Assembly (NCBI RefSeq): GCF_040712315.1
Contig: NC_134014.1
Span: 37,623,634-37,687,633 of the forward strand
DNA: 64,000 nt
Source: Castanea sativa
Taxonomy: Eukaryota > Streptophyta > Magnoliopsida > Fagales > Fagaceae
Direction: 5' to 3'
Shown here: piece after piece, positions 24,501-35,261 of the stretch
How the letters are laid out: every line of letters begins with the position of its first letter
How positions within the stretch are numbered: position 1 is the first letter of the stretch
The notes under the pieces: model-generated
Databases searched by the model: none
What the model saw: the letters and a program-made list of their open reading frames with translations, nothing else
What the model was told of the DNA's origin: nothing
Position numbers and translations under genes: made by a program

Positions 24501-24784
24501 AGAATGAAGAGCAACTTCGTCTTAACCTCGATCTAATAGATGAGGTAAGGATGGATGCAGAGCAGAGGACAGCAAGATATAAAAATCTTAGGGCTAGACA
24601 ATATGATGCAATGGTGAAACCTAGGCATTTTAACAATGAGGACGTCGTCCTAAAAAAGGTCTCTTTGGCAACCAGAAACTTGGCTTATGAAAAATTGGGG
24701 CCTAATTGGGAAGGATCCTACAGGGTTATCAATTGCAAAAGACAAAGATCATACTATTGGAAGCCCTGGATGGACGGAAGCTAG
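24490..24784 (+). pseudogene. C-terminal remnant of pol in the second element
   Basis: Reads NEEQLRLNLDLIDEVR, then VVLKKVSLATRN and KLGPNWEGSYRV, the region that follows the integrase core in Tat-type pol (compare PSWEGSYRV near 12590). It is fused to the end of gag/protease near 24475-24490, so a deletion removed nearly all of pol. Confidence 0.8.
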
Positions 24785-25989
24785 AGCACCCCTGGAATGT
24801 TGAACATCTATAAAGAAACTATAAGTGAAGGATTAGCATGGACGAGCATCATCATGGACGAAGTTGGAGCTATGTGTTACTTCCCTCATATTTATTTATG
24901 TTTATTGCTAGTACTACATGTTTTTAATATTTTAATTCCCTAAAAAGTGCATTAGTTTCCAATTTTTGCGTTGTTTTTGGACGAATTTGTGATGGACGAA
25001 GTCATGGACTTAGTCTGTTTGTACATAAGTATTTTTAATTCCCTAAAGGCACTAGCTTCTAAGCATGTGTCATGCTTGTGGATGATGTTTATGTTGTGTA
25101 TATACAATTTGGATTCCCAATGTATATAATGTTGTGTGAATTCCTAATTTTCATGTTGTTTTCATTGAAACTAATCCACAAGAAGGCTAAAAGCCCCAGA
25201 CGAGTAAAATTTCTGGACGCAGGGATGTAACGTCTATAAGCTTTCCTTAAAATAAGGATAAAGCAAAGAAAAATAAACCTAAGGTATATTTATCTAATCA
25301 ATGAACGAGGTGAAATCTAAGGTATATTCGTCTAACCAATGGACAAGAAAAAATATGCACGTAAAAATATTCAAAATCCATGGATGAATTTGACAAGCCA
25401 AACAGTCCAATCTTTGGACGAGTAAATGTTGGCAACGTCTTGCCCAAAGACGAGTAAAGGACCGTCTAGCCTATGGACAAGGGATAATGCAAGATATAAG
25501 TCAAATCTATGGATGAATAAAGCTAGCAAAAGAAATATCATTCATAGACGAGTTATACTTGTAAAATTTAAAGAATGATAAAAGTGTTGAACATAAAAAA
25601 TTATTCTAACATGGACGAGCTAAATGCCTTCATGAGTGGATGGACCACACTTAAAAACCATAAAAAACAACATGGATGATGTAAACAAAGGAAATTCATT
25701 CATACAGTTAAGACGAGATAAAATGTCTTATAAGTGGACGGACCACACTTAAAACCATAGAAATAACATGGACGATGTAAACAAGGGAAAATTTGTTCAT
25801 ACATAAAACATATAACATGTTTAACACCAAATGAAGAATGAAAATGGAAGTAAATATTCATTCATAAAACATAAAAAAGGTAGACGAACATCGTCCAAAA
25901 ACCCTTAAATTGTGCATGCCAATAAAGGTAGTTGTATCTATTATCATACCTCCATACATTTGGATGAGAAGATTGTACTTAGATAAAAC
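24785..25989. repeat. Spacer with local duplications in the second element
   Basis: Non-coding. It contains a tandem pair beginning GTGGATGGACCACACTTAAA (about 25638) and GTGGACGGACCACACTTAAA (about 25735), and many dispersed GGACGA words like those of the LTR minisatellite. No gene. Confidence 0.6.
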
Positions 25990-27613
25990 TTAAAATAAGC
26001 CTAAAAAAAAGGGGCACCATGAACAATATATAAAAACAAACTTTGGCAAACCACCGGGGGCATCCCCAAACTTTGGATCGTCCTTGGAAGGCTCAGTAGA
26101 GACATCATCCATGATATTTACATCCTCAGAGCTCGTTTGAAGCAAAGAACTCTCAACAACAGTTGGAACCTTGAAGACATTAAAGTCCATCTCAGGATAG
26201 GCTTCCTTAGCATCGGAGTGAAAGTCCTCGCAGCCAGCAGCAAATTGCTCATCCAAACGCCTAGTGAACTCGTCAGACGTTTTGAAGGCTTCGATTGCTT
26301 CATCCTTTGCTTTCTCTAAGGACGAGGATTACTCTTGGCATTTTCCTTCAAGATGAAGCTCATCCTCCAACTCCTTGTTCTTTATGACTAGAACCTTAAC
26401 ATCGTCACACAACTCCCTGGCCTACTAGGACGCAGCATAAAAATTTGCCATCGCCTAACTTAGGGATGGACGAGGAAGAGTTACGAGTTTTCTCTTAAAA
26501 AAAAAAATCAACAAAGAAAATGCATGGCCTTCGTCCGACACCAAGGTAGGAGGAGCCTCAACAAGAGTTGAAGGATGAGTCTTGCGAGAAGGTCTACCAA
26601 TAAAAGGATGAAGAGCTTGAGTTTGGACGGCTGAAGGAGGAACTTCATAAGGGACCAAGTTCACAGCCAGATTGTCCAGGTATGTCGTCGCATCTTTGGA
26701 TTTAAGGGCTTGAACGAGGGGGGTCTTAGAAGGTGCCTTGTCAGTTCTGACCTTTAGATGTCGATGACTAGGAAGGCTTCCAAGGTCCACATCTCTAGAG
26801 ATACCCTTCCTCTTCCTAGCATGAGGTTGGACAGTGGGGCTCTGGTCGACCAAAGGAACTGGTTTGTCCTAGAGGACTTGGACTTCCTCCTCCTTCTTAG
26901 TCCCACTGGCAATGTTCTTACCCTTGTTCTCCTTCATGGTGGCTAGCCTTATAATGGAGAAAGCATGAAGAATTAGACGACTAAAAAAATATAAACAATT
27001 TGAAAGACGACTCTTACTTCTATGAGTAGTCTCTTCGTGAATGAGATTCTCCTCAGTGAGCTCAAGACGACGCAGGGTTGCCAAATTATGGAAGGACCTA
27101 TTAGGATAACGAGCTCTTTCTATAGTCGTCTAAGTGTGGACGAGTAACAGCTGCATGGACGAGAAGAATTTTTAGACGAGGGAAAGAGAAAATGAAAAGA
27201 CGAAGTAAACTTCAAAGAAAACATACCCTCAGGACGAAGACAACCTAGAGCATTGGCAAAAGGAGGGAAGGGAGTTCAATTTACATCAATTGGGTCCCCA
27301 GCCCAATTTCCAAAGACGAAGAAAAATTCCGTCTTCCATAACCTATCAGAAGAATTACGACCCCTAAAAAATTATAGATGACATTCTCTTCCTTTTCTTG
27401 AGAAGGAGTCTTCAATGATTCAGCCCTCTTGGACGAGCTAGCTCTAGAACTAGAAGTTGCCCTTTGCCTCATCTCTTCTTGGAAGACCTCCAAAGGAACT
27501 CCAAGAACCCTAGATGAATAATGCTCGTCTTGGGAACTAAAGTTGCTACTACCATTGGACTCGTCCTGATACTCGTCTATGTCTCTCACAGTACTACCAC
27601 TAGACGAAGACAT
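25990..27613 (-). pseudogene. Antisense gene of the second element, internally deleted
   Basis: The ATG at 27613 begins MSSSSGSTVRDIDEYQDE, a Ser-rich acidic leader; after it comes a shifted trace of a PF04195-like segment. Plausible introns on the minus strand: 27226-27151 (GAGG|GTATGT ... CATGCAG|CTG) and 27017-26948 (AGAA|GTAAGA ... TATAAG|GCT), separating ELTEENLIHEETTHRS from ATMKENKGKNIASG. The C-terminal part near 26256-25990 is acidic (DVNIMDDVSTEPSKDDP). Stops and shifts are present. Same position and orientation as the antisense gene at 14.2-16.5 kb; function unknown. Confidence 0.68.
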
Positions 27614-27729
27614 GATAGGAAAAACACAGAATTTTCTAAGACAAACCTAAGGACGAAGAAAAAGAAGAAGTACCTAACGGAAGCCTAAGGACGAGGATGA
27701 CTAGATGAGGCTCCTGGACAAGATGGCAG

Positions 27730-28027
27730 AGGAAAATATCAAAAGATGAGAGGGCAAGAGAGAGATTGTACCTATAGGTTGGTCAATGAAATCATGTGGC
27801 AATCAGAAGCTGACACGTGGCAATCTCCTCGGTTAATGAATCGACATAATAGGTTGGTCAATGAGATCATGATACGTAGCATAATCTGAGGCGTCGAAAA
27901 CCGACCACAACAGTGACACCACATGGCATGCCAATTGACCAATGAAACATTGACACGTGTCAAAAATGAACAGTGAACAAGAATTTTACTATAGTTACCA
28001 AGACGACTCTTGGACAAAGGGGGCAAT
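27730..28027. promoter_or_regulatory. Region upstream of the antisense gene, with two G-boxes, and polypurine tract
   Basis: Holds CACGTG at 27814-27819 (as ACACGTGGC) and at 27954-27959, both upstream of the antisense gene's ATG at 27613. Just before the 3' LTR the plus strand has AAAGGGGGCAAT, a polypurine tract. A promoter role is inference. Confidence 0.4.
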
Positions 28028-29455
28028 TGATAGTGAACTAAAAATTGGACTATCTCCAGTTCGTCCATAGAGTCGTCTAAGACCGAAAAGGTCGTCCAAG
28101 GCTAGAAGAGTCATCCAAGACTCGAAAGGTCGTCCAAGACCGAAAGGGTCGTCCAAGACCAAAAGGGTCGTCCAAGACCTAGAAAGGTCGTCCAAGACCA
28201 GAAGGTTCGTCTAAGGTCAGGAAGGTCGTCCAAGGCCAAAAGGGTCGTCCAAGGCCAAAAGGGTCGTCCAAGGCTAGAAGGGTCGTCTAAGGCCAGAAAG
28301 GTCGTCCAAGGCCAAAAGGGTCGTCCAAGGCCAAAAGGGTCGTCCAAGGCCAAAAGGGTCGTCCAAGACTAGAAGGGTCGTCCAAAGACCAAAAGGGTCG
28401 TCCAAGACCAAAAGGGTTCGTCCAAGACCAGAAGGGTGGTCCAAGACCCGAAAGGTCGTCCAAGACCAGAAGGGTGGTCCAAGACCCGAAAAGTCGTCCA
28501 AGACCAGAAGGGTCGTATAAGACCGGAATGATCGTCTAAGACCAGAAGGGTCATCCAAGGCCAGAAGGGTCTTCCAAGGCCAGAAAGGTCGTCTAAGGCC
28601 AGAAGGATCGTCCAAGACCAAAAAGGTCGTCCAAGACCTGAAAGGTCGTCCAAGACCTGAAAGGTCCTCCAAGACCCGAAAAGTCCTTCAAGACCGAAGG
28701 GTCGTCCAAAACTAGAAGATTTGTCCAAGACTAGAAGGGTGGTCCAAGACCCGAAGGGTCGTCCAAGATTGAGAGTTGTCCAAGACTAGAAGGGTCGTCC
28801 AAGACCAAAAAGGTCGTCTAAGACCGAAAGGGTCGTCTAAGGCCAGAAAGGTCATCCAAGACAGGAAGGGTCATCTAAGACCGGAAGGGTCGTCCAAGAC
28901 CAGAAGGGTCATCTAGGAATGGAAGGGTCGTCCAAGACCAAAAGGGTCGTTTAGGACTAAAAGGGTTGTCCAGCTCACGAAGTGACCTGGACGACCACCT
29001 AACACTTATAAATTTCCAGAAATGGATTAATCCCAAAGAGCTTGTAACTCGGACCACGTGCTACCAAATCCTTGTTCATTTCTATTAAGTACTTAACTTC
29101 CAATGGCAGTTGCAGAAGATAAAATTGAATATTCTAACTTCTATAGCGGTTGTGGAAGTTAAGTCTGAACCTTATAACTTTCGCAAATATTGGGAAAGTT
29201 ACTAGACAAGTAACCACTACAAAAGCTCACTATATAAGGACTCATCCACATCAAATAAAAGTAAGTTTTCCACAACTCCTAAAGTTGGGATTTTTAAGTT
29301 CTTGAGAGAAAAACTAACTTAAGCATCAAAGGGTTCTTGGCCGGCTTACCCCGGTCACCTTTGATCTTGCGTTTCTTTCTTTTCAGGCCTTCCAAGCAAC
29401 TACTAGCCCATTGAAGCCCGTAACATTCAGCCTACTAATTTTCTGTGCTTCATCA
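28028..29455 (+). repeat. 3' LTR of the second element (1428 bp)
   Basis: Colinear with 20156-21506 outside the minisatellite, which here spans about 28068-28975 with about 47 units of the 19-bp repeat. Ends TTCATCA followed by the target duplication GATAT. Confidence 0.93.
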
Positions 29456-29469
29456 GATATAGATATAGA

Positions 29470-29929
29470 TTGATCTCAAATGTGTTGTTGAGTATCATGC
29501 AATATTATTTACCTTAGTTGAAGGTTTTAGCACTAAACGCATCCGATTATGAAATATTGTAAGATTTTATTTGGTAGGTGACCTATTAACCCAATGGTAG
29601 TAGTACTTACAAAGACATTCCGAGTCTAAAGAAGGGAAGAGATTGCAAGGGACAATAACTCACCAAATGTTTGAAATCCCAGAGAAAAAATCACTTCATT
29701 TCACATTTATCACAAATACAACTATTACATCCTCTTATTAAAAAAAGAAAAAAAAAGAAAAGAAAAAGAAACAACAACAACAACAACTACTTTTACATCT
29801 TTGCCACACTATGAGAAAGACATATTCAGAAAACCCAAAACAACGGGGCTAAAAATACCAGAAGACAACTTAATCAACTAAATGGTATCCTCATTACACT
29901 AGTGAGACATACTAAAAAGGCAGCAAAAA
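29470..29929. other. 3' flank of CAD copy 2
   Basis: Begins with the host sequence TTGATCTCAAATGTGTTG that continues the spacer interrupted by the Helitron. It is nearly the same as 46187-46630 downstream of copy 3. It contains a CAA trinucleotide run near 29770. No gene. Confidence 0.7.
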
Positions 29930-32900
29930 TCAAGAGCTTGATTTCAATGTGTTCCCAATATCAATGACAAATCGGTATCTAACATCTGCTTTCACAAGTC
30001 GTTCCATTGCAGTGTTCACATAATCAATTGGAATAACCTCAATGTCAGAAGTAATGTTGTGTTTGGCTGCAAAATCAATCATTTCTTGTGTTTCCTTCAT
30101 GCCTCCAATGCAACTACCACCCACTAACTTCCTTCCTGTCATTCCATAACATTTATTAATACACAATTTATTAGTGAAAATGCACAGGCGACAATTAGGC
30201 TTATACTACACAAGAGTATATAATAATAATACACCCACGGTCTTATATAATTACTAAGTCAAATTAATATAACAAGGAACTTCAGATCCCATTTTCAAAT
30301 CAAATATAACAATTGTCAGAAGTAACATGCATGCTTACCCATAAGTAATGGAAAAACTGGTAGCTCAAGTGGCTTCTCTGGTGCACCAACCATAACGAGC
30401 TTTCCTTGTGTCTTCAATAGACGAAGTGGAGGCATGAGAGGGTGCTGAGCAGAGACTGTATCAATGATACCATCCAATGTGCCCTGGGCAGCCTATATAG
30501 TAGATAAAGTTAGAAAATAGGATACTGTACACTTATGGTAACTCACATAAAATAACTTGACAATGCAACATGTTAACAACTAAACTAAGTACCTGAATTT
30601 GATCTTGGTCTTTGCTAACCAAAAAGGAGTCAGCACCAAGATGTTCCAAAGCTTCCTTTTTCTTGTTGGGTGAAGTACTGATAACTGTCACCTTAACCCC
30701 CATAGCTTTAGCAAACTTCACAGCAACATGGCCTAGACCACCAAGGCCAACCACACCCACATGCATACCAGGTTTGTCAAGTCCATAAAATCCCAAGGGA
30801 CTGTACACTGTGATCCCAGCACAAAGGAGAGGGGCACCAGCATCAAGTGGTAGGTTGTCTGGAATACGGATCACAAAATGTTCATCAGTAACCATGGTGT
30901 CAGAGTATCCTCCATATGTGGTGGTTCCATCATAATACTTAACACCATAGGTGAGAATCATTTTGGTGCAGTAATTTTCAAGGTGGTTGGTGCAGTTATC
31001 GCAAGAATGACAAGCACCAACCATGCAGCCAACGCCAACCTTGTCTCCAACTTTGAACTTTTGTACTCTGCTGCCCACCTCAATCACTACCCCCACAATC
31101 TCATGCCTGATGCCTGCATTATTTATCCAGATCAATTTACATGATTGAGATGCTAAAAATACTAGAAAGTAAAATCTATTCACTCGTTTCTTTGAGAATG
31201 TACTAACATGTTTATGTTTGGTAATTTTGTTTTCTATTTTCAAAAACTTGTTTATGAAAACATAAAGAAAAAAAATTTTCTTATATTTTTGAAAAAAAAC
31301 ATGTTTGATTAATTGAAATTAAAAAAAAAAAAAACTAAAATATGTTGTTACTAGATTTAGAACTCTAATATTAACTCATAATGAAATAGATTTATTAAAT
31401 CAAATTCGTGTTTTTATTGATTTTTAAAAACTAGAAACTAAAAACAGTCTTTTGCATATTTTCAGTGTCCTTTCACAAATTGAGTTTTGAGAACAATTTT
31501 TTGATTCCTATTCATTTTGGATTGCCAAACAAGTTTTTAGTCTTAAAAATAGAAGATTGTTTTTGAAAACAGAAAATAAGAGAAAAAATCAGTTACCAAA
31601 CATATCCTTATATTTTTCTCCCTATAGTTTGAATTTTTCAAATTTTAGTCTTTTAACTTACAAACTTGTTTTCAATGTATAGTCCAACTCCATTTGTCAA
31701 TCTCTATCCAGGGTATGCCGTTAAACTACATTTATTTTCAATGGCATAATTACGTCATTTATGGGTTTTAATTGTGGAATACGGATGGAATGATCACATT
31801 GAAATCATGCATAAGCTAAAACATTAAAATAAAAATTAAAAAGTTAAGGAAAAAAATAAAAACATTTCAAATTTAGAGAATGTAATTTGTAATTTAAACT
31901 ACTAATAATAATAACAACGCATAAACCAAAAAAATTAACAAATTGAGCCAAACATCATCAAATCATGATCTATATTTTCAGAAAGCAATTTTTCTGTACT
32001 CGTGCGGTTCTATCTATATATAGAATTGAGAACTATAACTATATTTGCAAAAGTCTTAGAAAAAAAAAAATAGGGAAAAAAAAAATCTTTCACACACATA
32101 TAAACTAAAAATGAGAGTTACATTTTCAGTTTATAAAATTTATGTGAAAAAAATACTGCCCAAAAAAAATATAGCATGCCCTAGAAAACTGATATGTTTT
32201 GTTGAATAGTATCTTTTAGGTTACTCAATCCATGGAGAAAATGGGCTTTTGCCCTTTTTGAAAAAACAATATAGCATTTTGCCCCATTTTCCAAATTAAT
32301 TAGGAAAATGTCCTTCTTTTGAAACTCGATTTTCGTAAAATCGAGTTAAGCCCTATAGTGGCGTTTTTAAAGAGCCTATAGTGACGTTTTAAGGACCTAT
32401 AGTGGCATTTTTAAACTCGATCTTCATGAAATCAAGTTATAGGTAAAAAAAAGAAAAAAAAATGCATGTAATTTGATTTCATGAAGATCAAATTTAAAAA
32501 CGCTACTATAGGTTCTTAAAACGTCACTATAGGCTCTTTAAAACGCCACTATAGGACTCCAGATTTTTTAAAAAAAAAAAAAACTCGATTTTAAGAAAAT
32601 CGAGTTTTTAAAAAGGGGCATTTCTCTAATTAGTTTGGGAAATGGAGCAAAATGCTGGATTATTTTTTTGAAAAGGGCAAAAGCCCATTTTGGCCTCAAT
32701 CCATAGATATAGACAAAAAGGAGCACATCATTCTCCAAATTATAAAAAAAAAAAAACCAATATAAACAATATAATAATACCATGGAAATTTGAATATTGT
32801 AATATATAGAATATAATTCCATATATTCCAAATTATCTGTAAGATAACACGTTTCTTTGTAAAAAGGAAAAGATGTAGTGATAAGAGTATGATTCCTTCT

Positions 32901-34292
32901 TATAAAAAAAAAGAGTATGATTCCTAGGAAACATTAACATTAACATTAACATTAACATTAACATTAACATACCCTGGGATAAGTGGGTAGGTGGACATGC
33001 CCCATTCGTTCTTGACCATGTGAAGGTCCGAGTGACATATCCCACAATAAAGAACTTTGAACGTTACATCCTTCTCTCCTGTCGCCCTGCAGAATACATG
33101 CCGTACCATTTCATATTTAGCACAAACCAACAATTAAGAACCATTAAAAAAAAAAAAAAACAGAAATGGTAAAGGATGGTTCAATGTTGATACTAATTCA
33201 GTAATCACTATGATTAATTGATTAAATATACGCAAAATAACAAAACGGTCAAATAAAATGAAATGAAAATAAGAAAAAAAATGCAAGCTTTTTAGAATTT
33301 AGAGAATAAGTAATCAAATGATCTAAGAGATTTGTAAGGTATAATCTGTTCTCTTTTACGAGGAGATGTAAGATTTTGATTCTCCTTCCCCATGAAAAAT
33401 TAAAAATTATATTATTCGACAATTTTATTATCTTAAACGTTCCTCTCACAACACATGTAGATCTAATACATGAGTCCCACATGTAGGAGTGTGCAGCCAA
33501 CCCGCCAACTCGCCAAAACCGACCCGGCCCTCGAGTTAGGTTGGTTTTTAGGCCTTGGTGGGTTAGGTTAGGTTGGGTTGGGTTACAAGTTTTTTTTTGA
33601 TAACAGGTCGGGCTGGGTTTGGGTCATAAAATTTTAAACCCGCCAAACCCAACCCGACTCACCCATATATTTCATATATATATATATATAAAATATATTA
33701 TATAATTAATAGTTTTTTAAAAATAACCAGATCTTCCTATCTTATATAAAAGCCAATTAGTTCACACAAACCCTAGTAAATTATTATTATTATTTAGTCA
33801 TTAGTGTTGTTTGCATTTAAGGAGTTACATTGATACTAATCTTTGGGTTTTTTTAATATATTTATATTTTTTTCTACTCAATTTAATAATAATAATAATA
33901 AATTGTCTAACACATGGGTTCAACTCGACCCATGTGGGTTGGGTTGGGTTGGGTTGAATTTTTTTTGACCCACCATGGTGGGTTGGGTCAAAAAATTCCT
34001 TCAACTTAACCCATGCACACCTCTACATGTTGTGAGGCAGATGTTTCATGAGATATTTTTTCCTCTCCTATTATTATAATATTTGAAGTATACAAAAAGA
34101 AAAAAAAAAAAAATCCAATTTTGTGTTGGATAAAATTTTTTAGTATAATTGAATAATCCGATATCATTTTGATTGGCTTTCCATTGTGTGGGAGGAAAAC
34201 AAAATGACTATAAAGCATTACAAAGTGATCCAACTTCTTAGGATAATCAAAATATTAGATTAAAATGAAAAACAAATCAAACAAGATTGGAT

Positions 34293-34341
<49 letters not shown>

Positions 34342-34439
34342 CTTCTTGAGAACTTGAAGGGAGAGAGGAGGCCAGAAGTATCCCTGGCTGCCCAGCCAAA
34401 TGCCTTATTAGGGTGTTCAACCTCTGCCGATTTTGCCAT
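29930..34439 (-). CDS. CAD/mannitol-dehydrogenase-like alcohol dehydrogenase, copy 2 (5 exons, 361 aa)
   Basis: Exons on the minus strand are 34439-34342, 33086-32973, 31106-30593, 30492-30339 and 30135-29930, the same lengths as copy 1, with GT-AG borders and an open frame. All signature residues are kept: [12 protein letters not shown], the CHSCDNC...C structural-zinc cluster, [18 protein letters not shown] and VISTS. The segment after the catalytic cysteine reads [10 protein letters not shown]. At the exon 3 acceptor a 7-bp duplication creates two AGs (GCAG|GCATCAG|GCATGAG); only the inner one keeps the frame. Introns 1 and 2 are enlarged by MITEs (31205-31610, 32234-32695, 33485-34024). 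It should have the same enzymatic role as copy 1. It is the closest relative of pseudogene copy 3, with the same last 41 residues. Confidence 0.92.
31205..31610. mobile_element. MITE in intron 2 of copy 2
   Basis: The left end reads TTATGTTTGGTAATTTTG and the right end in reverse complement GGATATGTTTGGTAACTG. The arms are rich in TTTTCAAAAAC-type text that pairs inward. No coding. Target duplication not resolved. Confidence 0.55.
32234..32695. mobile_element. Mutator-like foldback MITE in intron 2 of copy 2
   Basis: A 462-bp element that is inverted-repeat for most of its length. Ends GGAGAAAATGGGCTTTTGCC and, in reverse complement, GGCCAAAATGGGCTTTTGCC. A perfect 9-bp target duplication TCAATCCAT (32225-32233, 32696-32704) points to the Mutator superfamily. 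Copy 1 has the uninterrupted site near 2709-2717. Confidence 0.9.
32934..32972. repeat. Hexanucleotide repeat (ACATTA)n beside exon 2 of copy 2
   Basis: Six to seven units of ACATTA next to the exon 2 donor site of copy 2. Copies 3 and 4 have one to three units in the same place. Confidence 0.85.
33485..34024. mobile_element. hAT-like MITE in intron 1 of copy 2
   Basis: Ends AGGAGTGTGCA and, in reverse complement, AGAGGTGTGCA; the interior is rich in GGGTTGGGTTGGGTT and its complement. Flanked by ACATGT on both sides (33479-33484, 34025-34030). The repeat is shorter than the 8 bp usual for hAT, so the family is likely but not certain. Confidence 0.65.
34294..34340. repeat. (GA)n tract at the exon 1 donor of copy 2
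   Basis: A GA run immediately intronic to the donor site of exon 1. The same place in copies 1 and 4 has a short GA run. In copy 3 a deletion between GA tracts removed the donor. Confidence 0.9.
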
Positions 34440-34555
34440 TGATTTTTCTCTTGAAACTTGAAAGTAGCTATGAAGAGACAATTGGAATGTAATAAAGTAG
34501 TGCAATGCCTAGGCCAGCAATAACTAATAAGTGTGTGATATACTACTAAAATGTA

Positions 34556-34558
<3 letters not shown>

Positions 34559-34611
<53 letters not shown>
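34559..34611. repeat. (TA)n in the copy 2 promoter
   Basis: About 53 bp of TA dinucleotides 120-170 bp upstream of the copy 2 ATG, at the place of the TATA box in the paralogs. Confidence 0.95.
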
Positions 34612-34616
<5 letters not shown>

Positions 34617-34623
34617 AAAAATG

Positions 34624-34796
34624 GAGTAATTCTTGTGCCACATTAAAAGATACAATTTTGGCCACAACTTGCTCATGTGGTAAGTTGTAGTTAGTGAAAG
34701 GGTGTCTTCATATGGACCTACCATCACTCTCTACCAACTATAACTTGCTACATGGTCAAGTGGTGCCTTTTGATGTAGCACCAAATTTTTCCTAAA
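34624..34796. mobile_element. Small MITE in the copy 2 promoter
   Basis: GTGCCACATTAAAAG on the left pairs with the reverse complement of CTTTTGATGTAGCACC on the right, and the inner parts (CACAACTTGCTCATGTGG) also pair with the other arm. It separates the TA tract from the TGACGT motifs at 34823 and 34853. Confidence 0.6.
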
Positions 34797-34822
34797 ATTT
34801 GCGGAGCTGTTGGAGGGTGTGA

Positions 34823-34872
34823 TGACGTATTGGCTTAGTAAATGGGGTGTGATGACGTATAGGCTTAGTAAA
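34823..34872 (-). promoter_or_regulatory. Duplicated TGACGT motif in the copy 2 promoter
   Basis: TGACGTATTGGCTTAG at 34823 and TGACGTATAGGCTTAG at 34853, a 30-bp tandem duplication. Related single copies lie at 50275 and 60527 upstream of copies 3 and 4. TGACG is the core bound by TGA-type bZIP factors; the role here is inferred. Confidence 0.5.
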
Positions 34873-34879
34873 TACAATT

Positions 34880-35261
34880 ATTAAAGACATGGTGCCATGG
34901 TGGTATAAATTTCGTACTTTCTTGCTGACTACTCCACTCTTTCTAATAGTTGGAAAGGAGGAAAGAAAAGGACGTTAACTAAACAGTAACTGATATGATA
35001 AGGCATATAACGAAGAGTGCTGTCTTAATTATATTTTCGGGACACTTTTAGGTAATTATTAATAAATTACGAGAAATGTTATTGGATGTTTTTAGAGTAG
35101 TGGTTAATAATCTATTTTAAAAAAAATTTATGGGAAAAAAAAAAAAAACTAATGTTTTGACAGTTTTTTCATTTTCTATAAAAGTGGTGTCAAAATTTTT
35201 CTAGAATGGACTGTTAACCATTGCTCTAAGGGCATTTGTTAGCATAACTCATAAACTAAAC
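34880..35261. other. Upstream flank of copy 2, no gene
   Basis: AT-rich. Contains the promoter-family phrase CTTTCTTGCTGACTACTCC near 34917, also seen upstream of the other copies. Nothing else recognised. Confidence 0.6.

Larger units (their letters stand above)
20156..29455 (+). mobile_element. Second Tat-like LTR retrotransposon with minisatellite LTRs, pol deleted
   Basis: A 9.3-kb element with a perfect 5-bp target duplication GATAT (20151-20155, 29456-29460). The LTRs begin TGATAGTGAACTAAAAAT and end TTCATCA. Inside are a primer-binding site at 21509, a gag interrupted by another insertion, a C-terminal scrap of pol, an antisense gene and a polypurine tract AAAGGGGGCAAT before the 3' LTR. 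Protease, RT, RNase H and the integrase core are absent, so it cannot move by itself. It is inserted in the 5' end of the Helitron. Confidence 0.92.
5834..29469 (-). mobile_element. Non-autonomous Helitron, split by nested LTR elements
   Basis: On the minus strand the element starts TCTATATCTATATC and, after the nested LTR element is discounted, continues into ATTACTAAAAGCTGAAGC, a typical plant Helitron 5' end. It ends with a GC-rich imperfect hairpin (CGCACAACGCGCG), then CTGCGACTAG followed by host T. It thus has TC and CTAG termini inserted between A and T with no target duplication. The paralogous spacer at 46171-46190 shows the uninterrupted site. After removing the three nested insertions about 2.6 kb remain, without Rep/helicase coding, so it is non-autonomous. 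Confidence 0.82.

Noticed and set aside
28068..28975. Overlapping ORFs on the minus strand rich in LDDPFGLGRPF
   Set aside because: By-products of the same minisatellite in the 3' LTR.
33485..34024. Telomere-like GGGTTGGGTT repeats
   Set aside because: The period and termini fit a transposon with TTGGG-rich ends, not TTTAGGG telomeric repeats.
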